From Streptomyces acidicola (GTDB taxonomy: Bacteria; Actinomycetota; Actinomycetes; Streptomycetales; Streptomycetaceae): a stretch of DNA of 64,000 nt. Where the stretch lies: positions 55,467-119,466 of the forward strand of contig NZ_VMNX01000005.1 of the NCBI RefSeq assembly GCF_009377235.1. Reading direction: 5' to 3'. Numbering within the stretch: the stretch's first letter is position 1; each line of letters begins with the position of its first letter. The notes beneath the pieces were generated by a model that worked only from the letters and a program-made list of their open reading frames with translations, did not search any database and had not been told where the DNA came from. Shown here piece by piece: positions 17,577 through 26,487 of this stretch. The position numbers and the translations under genes are program-made.

Positions 17577-18842
17577 TCACCCCTCCGGCGGCAGCAGGTG
17601 TGAGCAGGTCGAGCGGGCGACGAAGGCGATGCCGTCGTAGTCCTGCACTGGCACCAGCGGCGCCACATGGAAGCGGTAGAAGAATCGCGGCACATTGGCA
17701 CCGAAGCCGCGCTGGGCATAAGGGGCGTACAGCCACTGTGCGGCCTCGGGTGAGGTACCGCCGGCTCGCAGGTCGGTGTAGTAGTCACCGAGGACGCTGT
17801 CGGCGAGCTGTGCCTCGATGGACCGGAATCCCGTGCCGATGTGATGCTGAACCGGCGAGCCCTGGAAATCGTCACCGCGTCGTGCGAGGAAGGAGCCCTT
17901 ACCGAAGAGCAGGGCCAGCGCGTAGTAGGCGTCGCCGTAGCGTTCGCGGAGCCCGCTGCCGAGCGCGGGCACGTTTTCGCCGTATGTGCTCTTCGCGATG
18001 TGTCCGTTGTGCGCCCAGAGCATGACCCGCGCCTTGGGGTTGTCGTCCACGAGCCGTGCCACGGCCTCGGCCATGTAGCGGTCGCGTACGGCGAATACGC
18101 TGTCCGCGCCGGAGCGCGGGTCCGGGGAGCGGGTCACCAGATCGGCGGCACGCACGAGGATCCGTGCATGTTCCAGGGCTTCGTCGATGCCGTCCGCCGG
18201 TTCCGATGTCTCGTCCGAGGTGTGCCGGGACAACTTCTCGCGGAGGCTCTCCAGGAAGTCGGCGAGTGCTTCGGCGCGGCGCATGAGCGTTTGTCGCGGG
18301 TCGGGCTGGGACGCCGGTCGAGCTTGCTTCAGTACATCGAGTTCACGTATCTCCTCCGTCCGCTCGGGTGTGACCCGCTGGAGGAAGGCGGCGACCGCCT
18401 CGACTGAGTCGGTGCTGCGTTGGGGGTCCGTGCCGACGAAACGGACCCGCCGTTCCTCGGGGAGAGCGCGGTTGTGCTTGCGCAGCCACTCGACGAGGTC
18501 GAGCATCTCCTGTGTGCGCCAGGTCCAGAATCCCAGCCTGGCGACGAGCCGTGCGGGGTCGCCGGTGCCGTGCCGCACGTACGTGTCCAGGGCGTGGGCG
18601 GCGGACTCGCTGGCCTCCATGGCGAGGACGCCGAATCCCGCCTCTCGCACCAGGAACTCGATGATCCGGTGCTTCAGCCGGAAGAACTCGCTGGTGCCGT
18701 GGGTGGATTCGCCGAGGCCGACAATCCGCACACCGCGCAGGATGTCGCGGAGCGGTTCAAGGTCGTCGGCGGGAGCGCCCGGTGTCAGCGTGCTGAGCGG
18801 TCTGGCGTGCTCGGTCAGCCAGCGCGCGATGTCGTCGGGCAC
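17577..18842 (-). CDS. Erythromycin-esterase-family protein
   Basis: This 421-residue protein has family hallmarks: GLGESTHGTSEF (His/Glu, about 43-54), the helix RLKHRIIEFLV, VLAMEAS with its Glu, and MLWAHNGHIAK with the second His (about 285). The family includes EreA/EreB macrolide hydrolases, but most members have other or unknown substrates. It starts at GTG 18842, 54 nt after the LLM gene, and is the last gene of the lanthipeptide operon. Self-protection or peptide tailoring is possible; macrolide resistance is not implied by the sequence. Confidence 0.86.
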   Translation of the reverse strand: MPDDIARWLTEHARPLSTLTPGAPADDLEPLRDILRGVRIVGLGESTHGTSEFFRLKHRIIEFLVREAGFGVLAMEASESAAHALDTYVRHGTGDPARLVARLGFWTWRTQEMLDLVEWLRKHNRALPEERRVRFVGTDPQRSTDSVEAVAAFLQRVTPERTEEIRELDVLKQARPASQPDPRQTLMRRAEALADFLESLREKLSRHTSDETSEPADGIDEALEHARILVRAADLVTRSPDPRSGADSVFAVRDRYMAEAVARLVDDNPKARVMLWAHNGHIAKSTYGENVPALGSGLRERYGDAYYALALLFGKGSFLARRGDDFQGSPVQHHIGTGFRSIEAQLADSVLGDYYTDLRAGGTSPEAAQWLYAPYAQRGFGANVPRFFYRFHVAPLVPVQDYDGIAFVARSTCSHLLPPEG

Positions 18843-18896
18843 TCGGTGTCTCTTCTCGTCGGGCGGCTGGGCGGCGCATGGCGGGTCCGGGATGCC

Positions 18897-19877
18897 CTAC
18901 CGGATCGGGTGACCGTTCTCCAAGACCCGGCATGAGGCGAGGATGTCCTGGAGGTCTTGCACGGCTTCCGGTTGGCCATGTTCGGAATACACGCCAGCGA
19001 GGTTGAGGACAACTTCGTCCACGCCGGCCCGACCGTATTCGGCCAGTTGTGCGGCGATTTCCTCGGGCGTGCCGTGCACGAAGGTGCCCGAATCAACCAG
19101 GGCACGGGCGCCGAGGTTCGGGCGGCTGGGGTGCACACGCAGGCCGGCCCGGCGCAGCATGTCGGTGTAATGCGGGCCGGCGAGGTGGGCGCGGGCCGCC
19201 GTGTAGGCGAGCCGATACGCGTTGCGGTGGGGGCGGTCGACGGCGGCGTGCACGACCGTGACCATGCGCGGCACCGGCCGACCGGCCTCGGCCGCCCCTT
19301 TCGCCATGGCGGGCAGCAGCGTGTCGCGCACATAACCGGGCGGAGTCATCCAACTGATCGCTGTGTCAGCCACGCGGCCGGCGGCGTGCGCGAGGGCGGG
19401 CCGGAGCACGCCGAGCCCGGTCTCCACGTACGGGTGTGGCATTCCCGGCAGGCTGACGGCACCACCGTCGTCACCGGGCGACTGTGTCTGCTCGGTGTCC
19501 AGCAGACGGCGGACCTCGCCGAGGTAGGCGGCGCAGGCGTCACGCGGGCTGTCGTACGGCTTCCCGTGTAGCCCGGCGACGAAGTCCGGCGTCGCCGCCC
19601 CCAGACCCAGGACCATGCGGTGTCCGGTGAGCATGGCCAGGGAGCGGGACTGGATCGCGGCGTCCATGGGGTGGCGAAGCGGCATCAGGACGACGCTGGT
19701 CCCGACCGGTACGCGATACCCCATTCCGGCGAGGTAGGCGAACACCTGGTGGGTGTCCGCGCTCAGGGACTGGCCCTGCCACAAACGGGCGGCCCACCCG
19801 TCACGAACGAACTCGGCGAAAGGAACCACCGATCGAGGATCCGTCGGCATGACGGGGTACAGGACGGACACACGCAT
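18897..19877 (-). CDS. LLM-class (luciferase-like) flavin/F420 oxidoreductase
   Basis: The 326-residue protein has the LLM TIM-barrel pattern: the first strand MRVSVLYPVM, the VGTSVVLMPLRHP strand, MVLGLGAATPDF, and the C-terminal GTPEEIAAQLAEYGRAGVDEVVLN. It lies 10 nt after the ABC exporter gene inside the lanthipeptide operon. Members of this superfamily (LanJC type, e.g. in lexapeptide biosynthesis) use F420H2 to reduce dehydroalanine or dehydrobutyrine to D-amino acids. That role here is my inference from context, and oxidation of another residue is the alternative. The cofactor cannot be decided from sequence alone. Confidence 0.85.
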   Translation of the reverse strand: MRVSVLYPVMPTDPRSVVPFAEFVRDGWAARLWQGQSLSADTHQVFAYLAGMGYRVPVGTSVVLMPLRHPMDAAIQSRSLAMLTGHRMVLGLGAATPDFVAGLHGKPYDSPRDACAAYLGEVRRLLDTEQTQSPGDDGGAVSLPGMPHPYVETGLGVLRPALAHAAGRVADTAISWMTPPGYVRDTLLPAMAKGAAEAGRPVPRMVTVVHAAVDRPHRNAYRLAYTAARAHLAGPHYTDMLRRAGLRVHPSRPNLGARALVDSGTFVHGTPEEIAAQLAEYGRAGVDEVVLNLAGVYSEHGQPEAVQDLQDILASCRVLENGHPIR

Positions 19878-19887
19878 CGCTCGACCT

Positions 19888-21672
19888 CTAGGGGGACACG
19901 GCTTCGGTCAGGTAGCCCGAGGCCTGGAGACGGAAGAGACGGGCGTAGACACCGTCGGCCCGGACGAGGTCCTGGTGCACGCCGTGCTCGATCACCTTGC
20001 CGTTCTCCACCACGACGATGTGATCCGCCATCCGGACGGTGGAGAATCGGTGGGCTATGACCAGGGACGTGGCGCCGCGGGCGATTTCCTTCAGCCGGGT
20101 GAAGATCTCCGCTTCCGCTTCGGCGTCGATGGCGGCCGTCGGCTCGTCCAGAACGACGACCGGTGCGCGTCGCATGAATGCCCGGCTCAGCGCCATCTTC
20201 TGCCACTGCCCGCCGGAGAGCTGGTGGCCGTCCTCGAAGTGGCGTCCGAGCGTGGTGTCGTACTTCTGCGGCAGCGACTCGACGATGCTCTCGGCTCCGG
20301 CCGCACGTGCTGCCTCGGCGACTCGTTCCGTGTCGTGACGAGCCTCCACCCGGCCGAAGCCGATGTTGTCGCGCACCGGCAGCTCGTAGCGGATGAAGTC
20401 CTGGAAAATGACGCCCATGTGACGTTGCAGGTCGTCGATGTCGTACTCCTCGATGGGCACGTCGTCGATGAGGATCCGGCCGCCGCTCGGCTCGTACAGG
20501 CGAGTGAGGAGTTTGACGAGCGTGGTTTTGCCAGCACCGTTCTGCCCCACCAGAGCAACGCACCGGCCTGCGGGGATGGTGAAACTGACACCGCCCAGGA
20601 CGACGCGATCGGTTCCGGGGTAGACGAAGCGCACGTCGCGGAACTCGATGCCCTTGCGGAGTTTGTCGGGGAAGGGCCTGGTGCCGCCCTTGAGCTGCCG
20701 TTCGGGCAGTGCGAAGAAGTCGAAGAGGTTGCCGAGGAACAGGCTGTCCTTGTACAGGGCAGCGATGCCGAGCAGCATGGCATGCGCGGACACCTGGATC
20801 GATCCGACGGCCTGGAGGTAGCCCGCGAGCTGCCCTATCCGGCCGGCGTCGATGGTGGTGTGGATGGCCCACAACACGGCACTCGACGAGGCGGCGACGC
20901 TGAGAAAGCCGAGGGTGCCACCGAGCAGGGACTGGCGACGGGCCAGACGCCGGTCAGTGTCGAAGAAGGTCCGCACGAGGCGGGTGTAGAGGTCCAGGAG
21001 GTGCGGGCCCAGTTGGAAGAGCCGTATCTCCTTGTACGAATGGTCGCTGGTCGTGAGGTGCTGGTAGTAGTAAAGGCGGCGTCGGTCGGAGGCCCGCTCA
21101 TACTCGATCTCGTAGCCCTTGTGGCTGAAGAACATGTACGAGATCACCGATGGGACGGGCGAGAACAGGATCGCCAGGGCGATCCAGGGACTCCAGGAGA
21201 ACAGCACCACGCTGACGGTCACCAGAGTGACCAGCTCCCGGGCGACCTCAAGGAGTTGGGTGAACACTTGATAGACACGGCCGCCGCTGCTCTCCTGGAA
21301 GGCGCGCTGCATGTTGTCGTAGACCGCCGCGTCCTCATACTGCTGCAGATCGAGCATCGTGCCCTTGCGCATCACCCACTCGCCCACGCGGGCGGTGAGT
21401 TCGAGCCGCAGGAGCGAGTCGAGGTATTGGAGGCAGGTGCCCAGCAGGTGGCTGGCGAGGCTCACCGCCATCAGGAGGCCACCCGAGAGGAAGGCGGACC
21501 GCCCGGCGTCGGCATCACCGGCGACGGCGTCGGCCACGCTCTGCACCGCGGAAGCGACGAGCCCGATCTGGGCGGCCGGGACGAGGGCGAGAAGCATGGA
21601 CACGGCCGCGAAGCCCGATACCCGCAGGGGGCTGAGTCCCCAGAACAGGACGGTGACGCGGAGCCAGATCAT
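19888..21672 (-). CDS. ABC exporter, permease-ATPase fusion (lanthipeptide LanT-like)
   Basis: The 594-residue protein has an N-terminal six-helix permease domain (about 1-320) and a C-terminal ATPase with Walker A GQNGAGKTT, signature LSGGQ, Walker B VVVLDEPT and the switch His in IAHRFST. It has no N-terminal C39 peptidase domain, so it cannot remove a leader peptide. ATGA overlaps the lanB stop, and GGAGG lies 6 nt upstream on the minus strand. The upstream in-frame ATG lies inside lanB and is rejected. It probably exports the lanthipeptide. Confidence 0.92.
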   Translation of the reverse strand: MIWLRVTVLFWGLSPLRVSGFAAVSMLLALVPAAQIGLVASAVQSVADAVAGDADAGRSAFLSGGLLMAVSLASHLLGTCLQYLDSLLRLELTARVGEWVMRKGTMLDLQQYEDAAVYDNMQRAFQESSGGRVYQVFTQLLEVARELVTLVTVSVVLFSWSPWIALAILFSPVPSVISYMFFSHKGYEIEYERASDRRRLYYYQHLTTSDHSYKEIRLFQLGPHLLDLYTRLVRTFFDTDRRLARRQSLLGGTLGFLSVAASSSAVLWAIHTTIDAGRIGQLAGYLQAVGSIQVSAHAMLLGIAALYKDSLFLGNLFDFFALPERQLKGGTRPFPDKLRKGIEFRDVRFVYPGTDRVVLGGVSFTIPAGRCVALVGQNGAGKTTLVKLLTRLYEPSGGRILIDDVPIEEYDIDDLQRHMGVIFQDFIRYELPVRDNIGFGRVEARHDTERVAEAARAAGAESIVESLPQKYDTTLGRHFEDGHQLSGGQWQKMALSRAFMRRAPVVVLDEPTAAIDAEAEAEIFTRLKEIARGATSLVIAHRFSTVRMADHIVVVENGKVIEHGVHQDLVRADGVYARLFRLQASGYLTEAVSP

Positions 21673-24600
21673 CGTTCCTCCCTGGCCGCCGCGGCGGCGC
21701 GGCCGCGGATCGCGCGCAGTACGTGCGCCCACAGGGCATGGCTGCGAGCCTCCCGGTCCAGGTCTATGGGCAACAGGCGGTTGATCTGCATATGGGCCAG
21801 GCTCGCGAGGATCCCGTCCTCCGATCCGACGAGCACGCCGTCCCGCTCCGCCTGGCGTACGGCCTCGGCCATCCGCCCGGCGGAGGACGCCTGGTCCGCG
21901 AAAATCTCATGGAGCAGCAGCCGGTGGCTCCTGCCCTCCTCGTGCGGGGCGCGATCCCAGGGGCTGAGAAGCTCGCACAGGTAGGCGCGGTGCGCGTGGA
22001 ACAGCTGCCGGGTGTCACGTACATGGACATCGTCCTGGTCGACGGTGTGCCCAGTGCGCAGGGACGGTCGGCCACCCCACTGCGTGTACAGCGTGTCCAG
22101 GGCGGCGACGGCGAGGAACTCCGGTCTGATGTCGAGTCGTCGAGCCAGCAGCGACGCCGTGGTCTCGCTGCTGGCCTGGAACATCAGCTCAGCGGCGTCG
22201 AAGACCTTCGGGCCCCCGTAGCGGGCGATCTCCGGTGCGTAGCCAGCCAGTTCGATGTCCCTGGCAAGCCCCTGACCGACCAGGCTCCGGCCCCAGGCCG
22301 TTACGAGGGTCAGAGTGCGGGCGGCGTCCGTCCCCCGTACCCGCAGTCGCAGGTGGGGAAAGGGGTCGGCGTAACGGATGTAGAACCAGCGGTCGAGCAG
22401 GCCCTGTCGCCGCAGTTCGGCGACGAGGTCGCGCAGCGGGCCGGCGATGATCTCGTCCTGCCGCTCGGGTGCCGCGTAGATCTTGAGGAAGGTCCACTCG
22501 CCGCCCGGCAGATGGCGTTCCACGGGGACTTCCCGCCTGCCGCGCGGCAGCGAGCGACGGGTGGCACGCACGGCGTCCCGGAGCACGACCGGTACGACGA
22601 GCTCGGTCGCGTAGCGGTCGTCGGCGGTGTCCTGGAGCCACATGCCGTCGAACGACGGCAGCATCTCGTGGAGGACGAGGGTGCGCTGCTTGTCCAGTTC
22701 CTCGCGGAGTTCGACTCGGCAGGCGGAGTGGTCGAGGTCCAGCAACAGCCGCTGGTCGGCTTCGACGAGGTAGACGTGGCGGGGTACGCGCCACCGCTCC
22801 CGCCAGCCGTCGAGGTCGTCGGCGGTGCCTGCGGTGAGCCTCCATTGCGCGGGGCGCAGAACCACCCTGCCGCGGGTCACCCGTGGCAGGAACGGAGCTG
22901 CCTCGGCCGGCCCCCAGTGGAATCCGGTCGGCTGGATGCAGCCATCCTGAGACACCTCGATGAGGAAGCGCGCGACATTCGGCGCGAGGGTCGGGCTGAG
23001 CATGTGGTGCTGGGCGACCACGATCTCCCGGTCCAGTCGCCGGGACCAGAGGTGGAACCGGTCGTCGGCGACACCGACGAGGATGTCGTCCAGCGGGACG
23101 ACCCGGTCCGGGGCCACCGACGGCGTCGTGTTGACGGGAATCTCGTACGGCCGGATGGCGGGGCGCAGTGTCACATTGGCCGCCCGGCCGTACGGCGGCA
23201 GGAACGCCAGGTCCGCGTAGGCGACATCGGGGAAGAGTGCCTCCTCGCGCCGCGCATAGTCGCGCAGCTGGTCCCCGGCGGCCTCACCGAGCAGGTCGCC
23301 GAAGCGTCCGAAGGTCCGTCCACCGTAGGCGAGGCTGTCGGATCGCAGGACCGCCCGCCACTCGCCCCGGTCGAGGGCCTCGCGGTCCGAGGCGTCGATC
23401 TGAACGTACGCCTCCAGCGCGGGTGGCGGGTCCCCCGGTCCGGGGCGGGCCGGGGCGAGCCGGTCCAGCCAGGCGTCGGTCAGCTCGACCTCGACGGCCC
23501 GGTCCCACCACGCCTGCTGGGCGAACTCGACGAGCGCGCCGTCCAGCAGGGAGGTGTCCTCGGCGGGCGCGGGAGGCAACGCGATGCCGCGGGGCGGATT
23601 GGTGTAGGTGGGCGGCGCGTCCAGCCCGGTGTCGGGACTGAGCAGGCTGAGGACCGGTACGCGTGTCCCGGCGCCGTAGCGCTCGGCGAACTCCTCGCGG
23701 TAGCGGGTCAGAGGGGTGCGCGTGCCGTGGGCCGCGCTGAGCCGGACCAGGACGCCCACGGCTTCGGCGACCTCCTGCGCGATCGACTCGTTCAGGACCG
23801 GATCGCGCAGGTCCAGTGCGGTGTCGGCCTGGTAGGTCCGGTCCGTGTGCTCGGGGACCAAGTCGCGCTGGGCGACCGACAGCCGCCGCAGCGACTCGGT
23901 GTCGTGGACACGGTCGGCCAGGTCGGCCACCGCACGCAGCTGTTCGACGGCGGCGGTGGCGGCCGGGACGCCGGTGAGTTTCTTCAGGACGTGCAGCTCA
24001 GGGCGTTCCGCGGTTTGCGGGGGCCGCAGGTCGCCGGTGAGGAAGCCGAGGTCCCACAGCTGGCGGACCAGCCTCTCGACGGACTCCGGCGACACCTCCG
24101 GGAAGGCGGTCGACAGTTCGGCCGTGAGCCGCTCGTAGGGGACAGGTACGGCGGCCGTCCGCATGACCAGGTCCACGGCGGGGGTGGCCCGGACGCGCAC
24201 CGTGCGCGCGTCGTGCCGGCCGTACTTGTCGGCCTGCGGCAGGACGACGCGGTCGCCGGCGAGATGGGCCATGGGGTTGAGGACGAGGTGGAGTTGGCGC
24301 AGTAGGGCGGGGTTCGTCTCCAGCCGCTCGATCAGGGCGAGCAGCCAGCCCATGTCGGCGCGCACGCGGACTCGGTGCTCCTGGGGCCGGCCGAGCCGGG
24401 CTTCCGAGCCGGGTCCGAACGTTCCCATCGCCACGCCGGAAAACGCGCCGAAGGGCGTGGGCCGAGTCGCCATGCGCGTCGCGTACCGCAGCAGCCGGGA
24501 GTGCAGCCGCCGGGTGCGCTTCTTGCTCAGGCTGTCGAGCCGGTCGAGACCGCCGGTCAGATCCTCGCTCGCGATGAGCAGAGCGCGGGCGATGTCGGGA

Positions 24601-24725
24601 CGGCCGGCGAGGTCAACCAGGGCCTGCGGGGTGCGGGCGGGGTCGGCCATGATGTCGAGATAGGTTTCCACGGGCAGGACAGGGGAGCGGAGGAGGAAGA
24701 ACCCGGCGGGCTCGTACGGGGACAT
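21669..24725 (-). CDS. lanB: Class I lanthipeptide dehydratase
   Basis: The 1018-residue protein is a full-length LanB. An N-terminal glutamylation domain begins MSPYEPAGFFLLRSPVLP and carries RYATRMATRPTPFGAFSGV; a C-terminal elimination domain (about 720-1018) contains TFLKIYAAPERQDEIIAG and WFYIRYADPFPHLRLRV. LanB uses glutamyl-tRNA to activate Ser/Thr of the precursor and then eliminates to Dha/Dhb. The single-chain form separates it from thiopeptide systems with split LanB. The ATG at 24725 is used; a GTG at 24734, overlapping the lanC stop as GTGA, is an in-frame alternative that would couple translation. Confidence 0.95.
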   Translation of the reverse strand: MSPYEPAGFFLLRSPVLPVETYLDIMADPARTPQALVDLAGRPDIARALLIASEDLTGGLDRLDSLSKKRTRRLHSRLLRYATRMATRPTPFGAFSGVAMGTFGPGSEARLGRPQEHRVRVRADMGWLLALIERLETNPALLRQLHLVLNPMAHLAGDRVVLPQADKYGRHDARTVRVRATPAVDLVMRTAAVPVPYERLTAELSTAFPEVSPESVERLVRQLWDLGFLTGDLRPPQTAERPELHVLKKLTGVPAATAAVEQLRAVADLADRVHDTESLRRLSVAQRDLVPEHTDRTYQADTALDLRDPVLNESIAQEVAEAVGVLVRLSAAHGTRTPLTRYREEFAERYGAGTRVPVLSLLSPDTGLDAPPTYTNPPRGIALPPAPAEDTSLLDGALVEFAQQAWWDRAVEVELTDAWLDRLAPARPGPGDPPPALEAYVQIDASDREALDRGEWRAVLRSDSLAYGGRTFGRFGDLLGEAAGDQLRDYARREEALFPDVAYADLAFLPPYGRAANVTLRPAIRPYEIPVNTTPSVAPDRVVPLDDILVGVADDRFHLWSRRLDREIVVAQHHMLSPTLAPNVARFLIEVSQDGCIQPTGFHWGPAEAAPFLPRVTRGRVVLRPAQWRLTAGTADDLDGWRERWRVPRHVYLVEADQRLLLDLDHSACRVELREELDKQRTLVLHEMLPSFDGMWLQDTADDRYATELVVPVVLRDAVRATRRSLPRGRREVPVERHLPGGEWTFLKIYAAPERQDEIIAGPLRDLVAELRRQGLLDRWFYIRYADPFPHLRLRVRGTDAARTLTLVTAWGRSLVGQGLARDIELAGYAPEIARYGGPKVFDAAELMFQASSETTASLLARRLDIRPEFLAVAALDTLYTQWGGRPSLRTGHTVDQDDVHVRDTRQLFHAHRAYLCELLSPWDRAPHEEGRSHRLLLHEIFADQASSAGRMAEAVRQAERDGVLVGSEDGILASLAHMQINRLLPIDLDREARSHALWAHVLRAIRGRAAAAAREER

Positions 24726-24730
24726 GGCCG

Positions 24731-26068
24731 TCACCGGGCGAGGAAGATGCGGAACCAGCTGGGTCGCTCCTCGCCGACGGCGGCGAGCAGGGTGAGGGCG
24801 ACGCCGGTGGCCCCGGTGAGGAGCCCCGGATCGTCGACGGCCTGTCCGGGGCGGGGCACGTCCGTGAAGCCGAGCGGGCGGTCCGGATCGTGTCGGTCGA
24901 GCAACTGCCCGACCAGCTCCGGCAGCCGGTCGCGGGCGGTCGCGCTCCAGGGCGCGAACTCTAGGGCGAGCATGACGAGTCCGGCGAGGCCGTGGCAGAG
25001 AGTGGGTGACAGCGGTGCGAGATCTCGCGCACGGGTCAGTGCGGCGTCGAAGGCCGCGACGGCAGTGGCGTGCAGTTCCTCGTCCGCGGTGGCCGTGGCG
25101 ATGGTCAGGAGCGCGCCGGCGACGCCCACGCTGCCGTAGCACCAGGCGACCCGATCGTGTCCGGACCCGGAGGTGACCTCCTGACCGTGCTCGTCGACGG
25201 GCGTGCCGTCGCCCCACACGGGGCCGTGCTCGTCGACGGCGGCCTGGGCCCGGATCCAGCGAGTGAAGGTGGCGACGGCCTCCAGGTGGCCCGGGCGGCG
25301 GTGGCCAGCCTCCCAGGCGACGGCGAGGGCGGCGGCCACCCCCGGAACTCCGTGCGACAGGCCCAGGTTGAGGTAGCCGTGCGGGTACTTGGCGTGGTAG
25401 TCGGCGACGGGCGGGTAGTACGCCGGGGTGATGAGCCAGCGGTGCGGTGTGCCCGCGGTCTCGGCAGGTCGGCTGAGCCAGATCAGGTAGTCGACGAGTG
25501 CGCCGGCGGCCTCGGAGATCCGGTCGGTCGGTTCGGTGAGGGAGCTGAGCTGGACGAGGGTGCCGGCCGCTCCGTTCACGAGGTCGTAGTCCAGGTCGCT
25601 GACGGCCCGCTCGGTCTGTCGCGGTGGCGCGGCGAGGATCTGGTCGGCGAGTTGTTCGTACAGCCGGTCCAGGCTGGGGCGGAAGCGGGGCTCGTCGCGG
25701 GTGATGTCCGCGAGCGCGAGGGCGAGGCCGCTGGTGCCGGCGAACAGACCATGGTGGTCGAGCGGTTCGACCTGTGTGGACAGAACCGCCTCGCGCATGT
25801 GTGCGAAGGCTGTGTCGAGGTCGCCCATGCCTGCCCGTGCGGCGTAGAGGTGCAGGAGCGCCGTACCCGCCTGCCCGTGGGCGACACTGGGCGGGTACCA
25901 GCCGCCGGACGTGTCACTCTGTTCGGCAGCGAGCAACGCTAGGTCGTCGACCTGCGCCGTGGTCGACGTCTGTGCGACGACGTGCTGGACGGCTGTCCGT
26001 ACGCGGTGCACGAGTCCGAGGTCGGCCGCGCGGATCCTGGTCCCCGTACCGTGGTGGGCGAGTTGCAT
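24731..26068 (-). CDS. lanC: Class I lanthipeptide cyclase
   Basis: The 445-residue protein adds precursor Cys thiols to Dha/Dhb to form (methyl)lanthionine rings. Zinc ligands are visible: Cys310 in AWCYG, and Cys358-His359 in LCHGLAG. NLGLSHGVPG holds the conserved His239 of the active site. The alpha-toroid repeat pattern (GxxG motifs such as HGLFAGTSGLAL) is intact. It starts 98 nt after the precursor gene, behind a strong hairpin, and abuts lanB. Confidence 0.95.
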   Translation of the reverse strand: MQLAHHGTGTRIRAADLGLVHRVRTAVQHVVAQTSTTAQVDDLALLAAEQSDTSGGWYPPSVAHGQAGTALLHLYAARAGMGDLDTAFAHMREAVLSTQVEPLDHHGLFAGTSGLALALADITRDEPRFRPSLDRLYEQLADQILAAPPRQTERAVSDLDYDLVNGAAGTLVQLSSLTEPTDRISEAAGALVDYLIWLSRPAETAGTPHRWLITPAYYPPVADYHAKYPHGYLNLGLSHGVPGVAAALAVAWEAGHRRPGHLEAVATFTRWIRAQAAVDEHGPVWGDGTPVDEHGQEVTSGSGHDRVAWCYGSVGVAGALLTIATATADEELHATAVAAFDAALTRARDLAPLSPTLCHGLAGLVMLALEFAPWSATARDRLPELVGQLLDRHDPDRPLGFTDVPRPGQAVDDPGLLTGATGVALTLLAAVGEERPSWFRIFLAR

Positions 26069-26110
26069 GGTCTGTCCCTGTCTGTTCGGCGTGTCTCTCG
26101 GGCCCTGTAT

Positions 26111-26149
26111 GACGGGTGCCGCCGTGACGCGGGCACGGCGGCACCCGTC
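26111..26149 (-). terminator. Strong hairpin between lanA and lanC (probable attenuator)
   Basis: A perfect 16-bp stem joins 26111-26126 and 26134-26149 with a 7-nt loop. It sits 17 nt after the lanA stop and has no T-tract on the minus strand. Partial read-through would give more precursor than enzyme message, the arrangement known from other lantibiotic operons. Confidence 0.8.
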
Positions 26150-26166
26150 AGGCGTTCAGCTCGAGA

Positions 26167-26355
26167 TCACTTACCGGGCGAGCAGAAGACCGTGCACACC
26201 GAGGTGCAGGCACAGGTGCTGGTGACCTGGCAAACACTCTTGGTGCAGACCGTCTTGGTCGCGATCTGCGAGATGGACGGCAGGGGCGCCTGCTCACCAG
26301 CGGGGCCGGCGGAGGGAGCGGAGATCCGGGCGTCGAGGTCGAATGCGTCCGACAT
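26167..26355 (-). CDS. lanA: Class I lanthipeptide precursor peptide
   Basis: The 62-residue peptide has a leader with the F(N/D)LD box at residues 5-8 (FDLDARIS) and a C-terminal part with six Cys (37, 42, 48, 50, 54, 58) and eleven Ser/Thr from residue 33 on, so up to six rings are possible. The segment IATKTVCT (31-38) lines up with the lipid-II-binding A-ring start of epidermin/gallidermin (IASKF..CT), suggesting cleavage before Ile31 and a 32-residue core ending in CSPGK. GAAAGGAAA upstream supports the start. No LanP protease is encoded nearby, so the cleavage point is unproven. Confidence 0.9.
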   Translation of the reverse strand: MSDAFDLDARISAPSAGPAGEQAPLPSISQIATKTVCTKSVCQVTSTCACTSVCTVFCSPGK

Positions 26356-26487
26356 TTCATTTCCTTTCGTGATTCCTTTCCCGGCCGTGAGGCCGGCCGG
26401 GAGCGCCGGTGTTTTCCCGGCGTGCGAAGAATCATGTCGAATCGTGTCAGGGAGTTTCTATTGGCCGTGGCGACAATATTTCCGGAG

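Noticed and set aside
21723..24305. Plus-strand frame of 860 codons opposite lanB
   Set aside because: Shadow of lanB; no recognisable domain and Val/Gly/Glu-biased composition.
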